Below are positions 61,248 to 61,307 of a DNA stretch of 61,307 bases, piece after piece. The stretch comes from Prevotellaceae bacterium. Lineage in GTDB: Bacteria > Bacteroidota > Bacteroidia > Bacteroidales > Bacteroidaceae. Location: contig JAUNOM010000011.1 in assembly GCA_030531085.1 (NCBI GenBank), positions 1-61,307 on the forward strand, read 5' to 3'. The stretch's first letter is position 1. Every line of letters starts with the position of its first letter. The notes beneath the pieces are model-generated. The model was not told the origin of the DNA. It saw nothing but the letters and a program-made list of their open reading frames with translations, and searched no databases. The position numbers were made by a program, and so were the translations under genes.

Positions 61248-61307
61248 GTATATGAACGCCGCATGGAAAATTTTGGACGGCCTTTTTAAAAAAATCTACG
61301 GCCCTTT

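Overview
The window looks like a chromosomal segment of a Bacteroidales bacterium, most probably a Prevotella-type gut or oral organism. The evidence is the gene content (Bat/MoxR aerotolerance cluster, DUF4421 protein, SSS-driven arabinose operon, GH28/GH43/GH106 hydrolases, class III ribonucleotide reductase) and recurrent promoters of the Bacteroidetes type (TTTG or NTTG, 19-21 bp spacer, TAnnTTTG). No rRNA, tRNA, integrase, transposase or CRISPR array is visible. Layout: (1) 0.2-4.0 kb, plus strand, GC-rich: a four-gene cluster of PLP aminotransferase, LicC/PntC-type nucleotidyltransferase, CDP-alcohol phosphotransferase and LPG-synthase-type flippase, which I read as an amino-headgroup or phosphonate lipid/glycoconjugate pathway. 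(2) 4.0-5.5 kb: two AT-rich cargo genes (a protein faintly like 3-methyladenine glycosylase, and an agmatine-deiminase-family gene with an in-frame stop) inserted between two copies of the flippase gene's last codons. (3) 5.6-20.3 kb, minus strand: one long run of tightly packed genes starting with moxR and the Bat genes (including a BatB-BatC fusion), followed by PAP2, queA, nadE, ispE and dnaB. (4) 20.4-25.2 kb, minus: an MBL hydrolase/rhodanese pair, a repeat-rich spacer, DUF4421, a Gfo/Idh oxidoreductase and an OmpH-like lipoprotein. (5) 25.3-28.5 kb, plus: pepD, pyrK, pyrD. (6) 28.6-40.4 kb, minus: an arabinose operon read as galM, symporter, araD, araA, FGGY kinase, araB, tkt, rpiB, so uptake, conversion to xylulose-5-P and entry into the pentose phosphate pathway are encoded together. 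(7) 40.6-43.0 kb, minus: patatin and GH28. (8) 43.2-50.0 kb, plus: ftsK, lolA, rnz, arylamine N-acetyltransferase, GH43, with a candidate minus-strand small RNA between rnz and the acetyltransferase gene. (9) 50.5-56.0 kb, plus: an anti-sigma kinase/STAS pair, nrdD-nrdG, kdsA, kdsD. (10) 56.0-61.2 kb: GH106 and rlmH (minus) and a phosphohexomutase (plus). Base composition is visibly split: both ends are GC-rich and the middle, roughly 10-50 kb, is AT-rich. The items most worth a second look are the aminotransferase/cytidylyltransferase/CDP-alcohol cluster with a degenerate active site, its duplicated gene tail flanking inserted cargo, the candidate small RNA at 47.3 kb, and the 22-bp tandem repeat family seen in two spacers.
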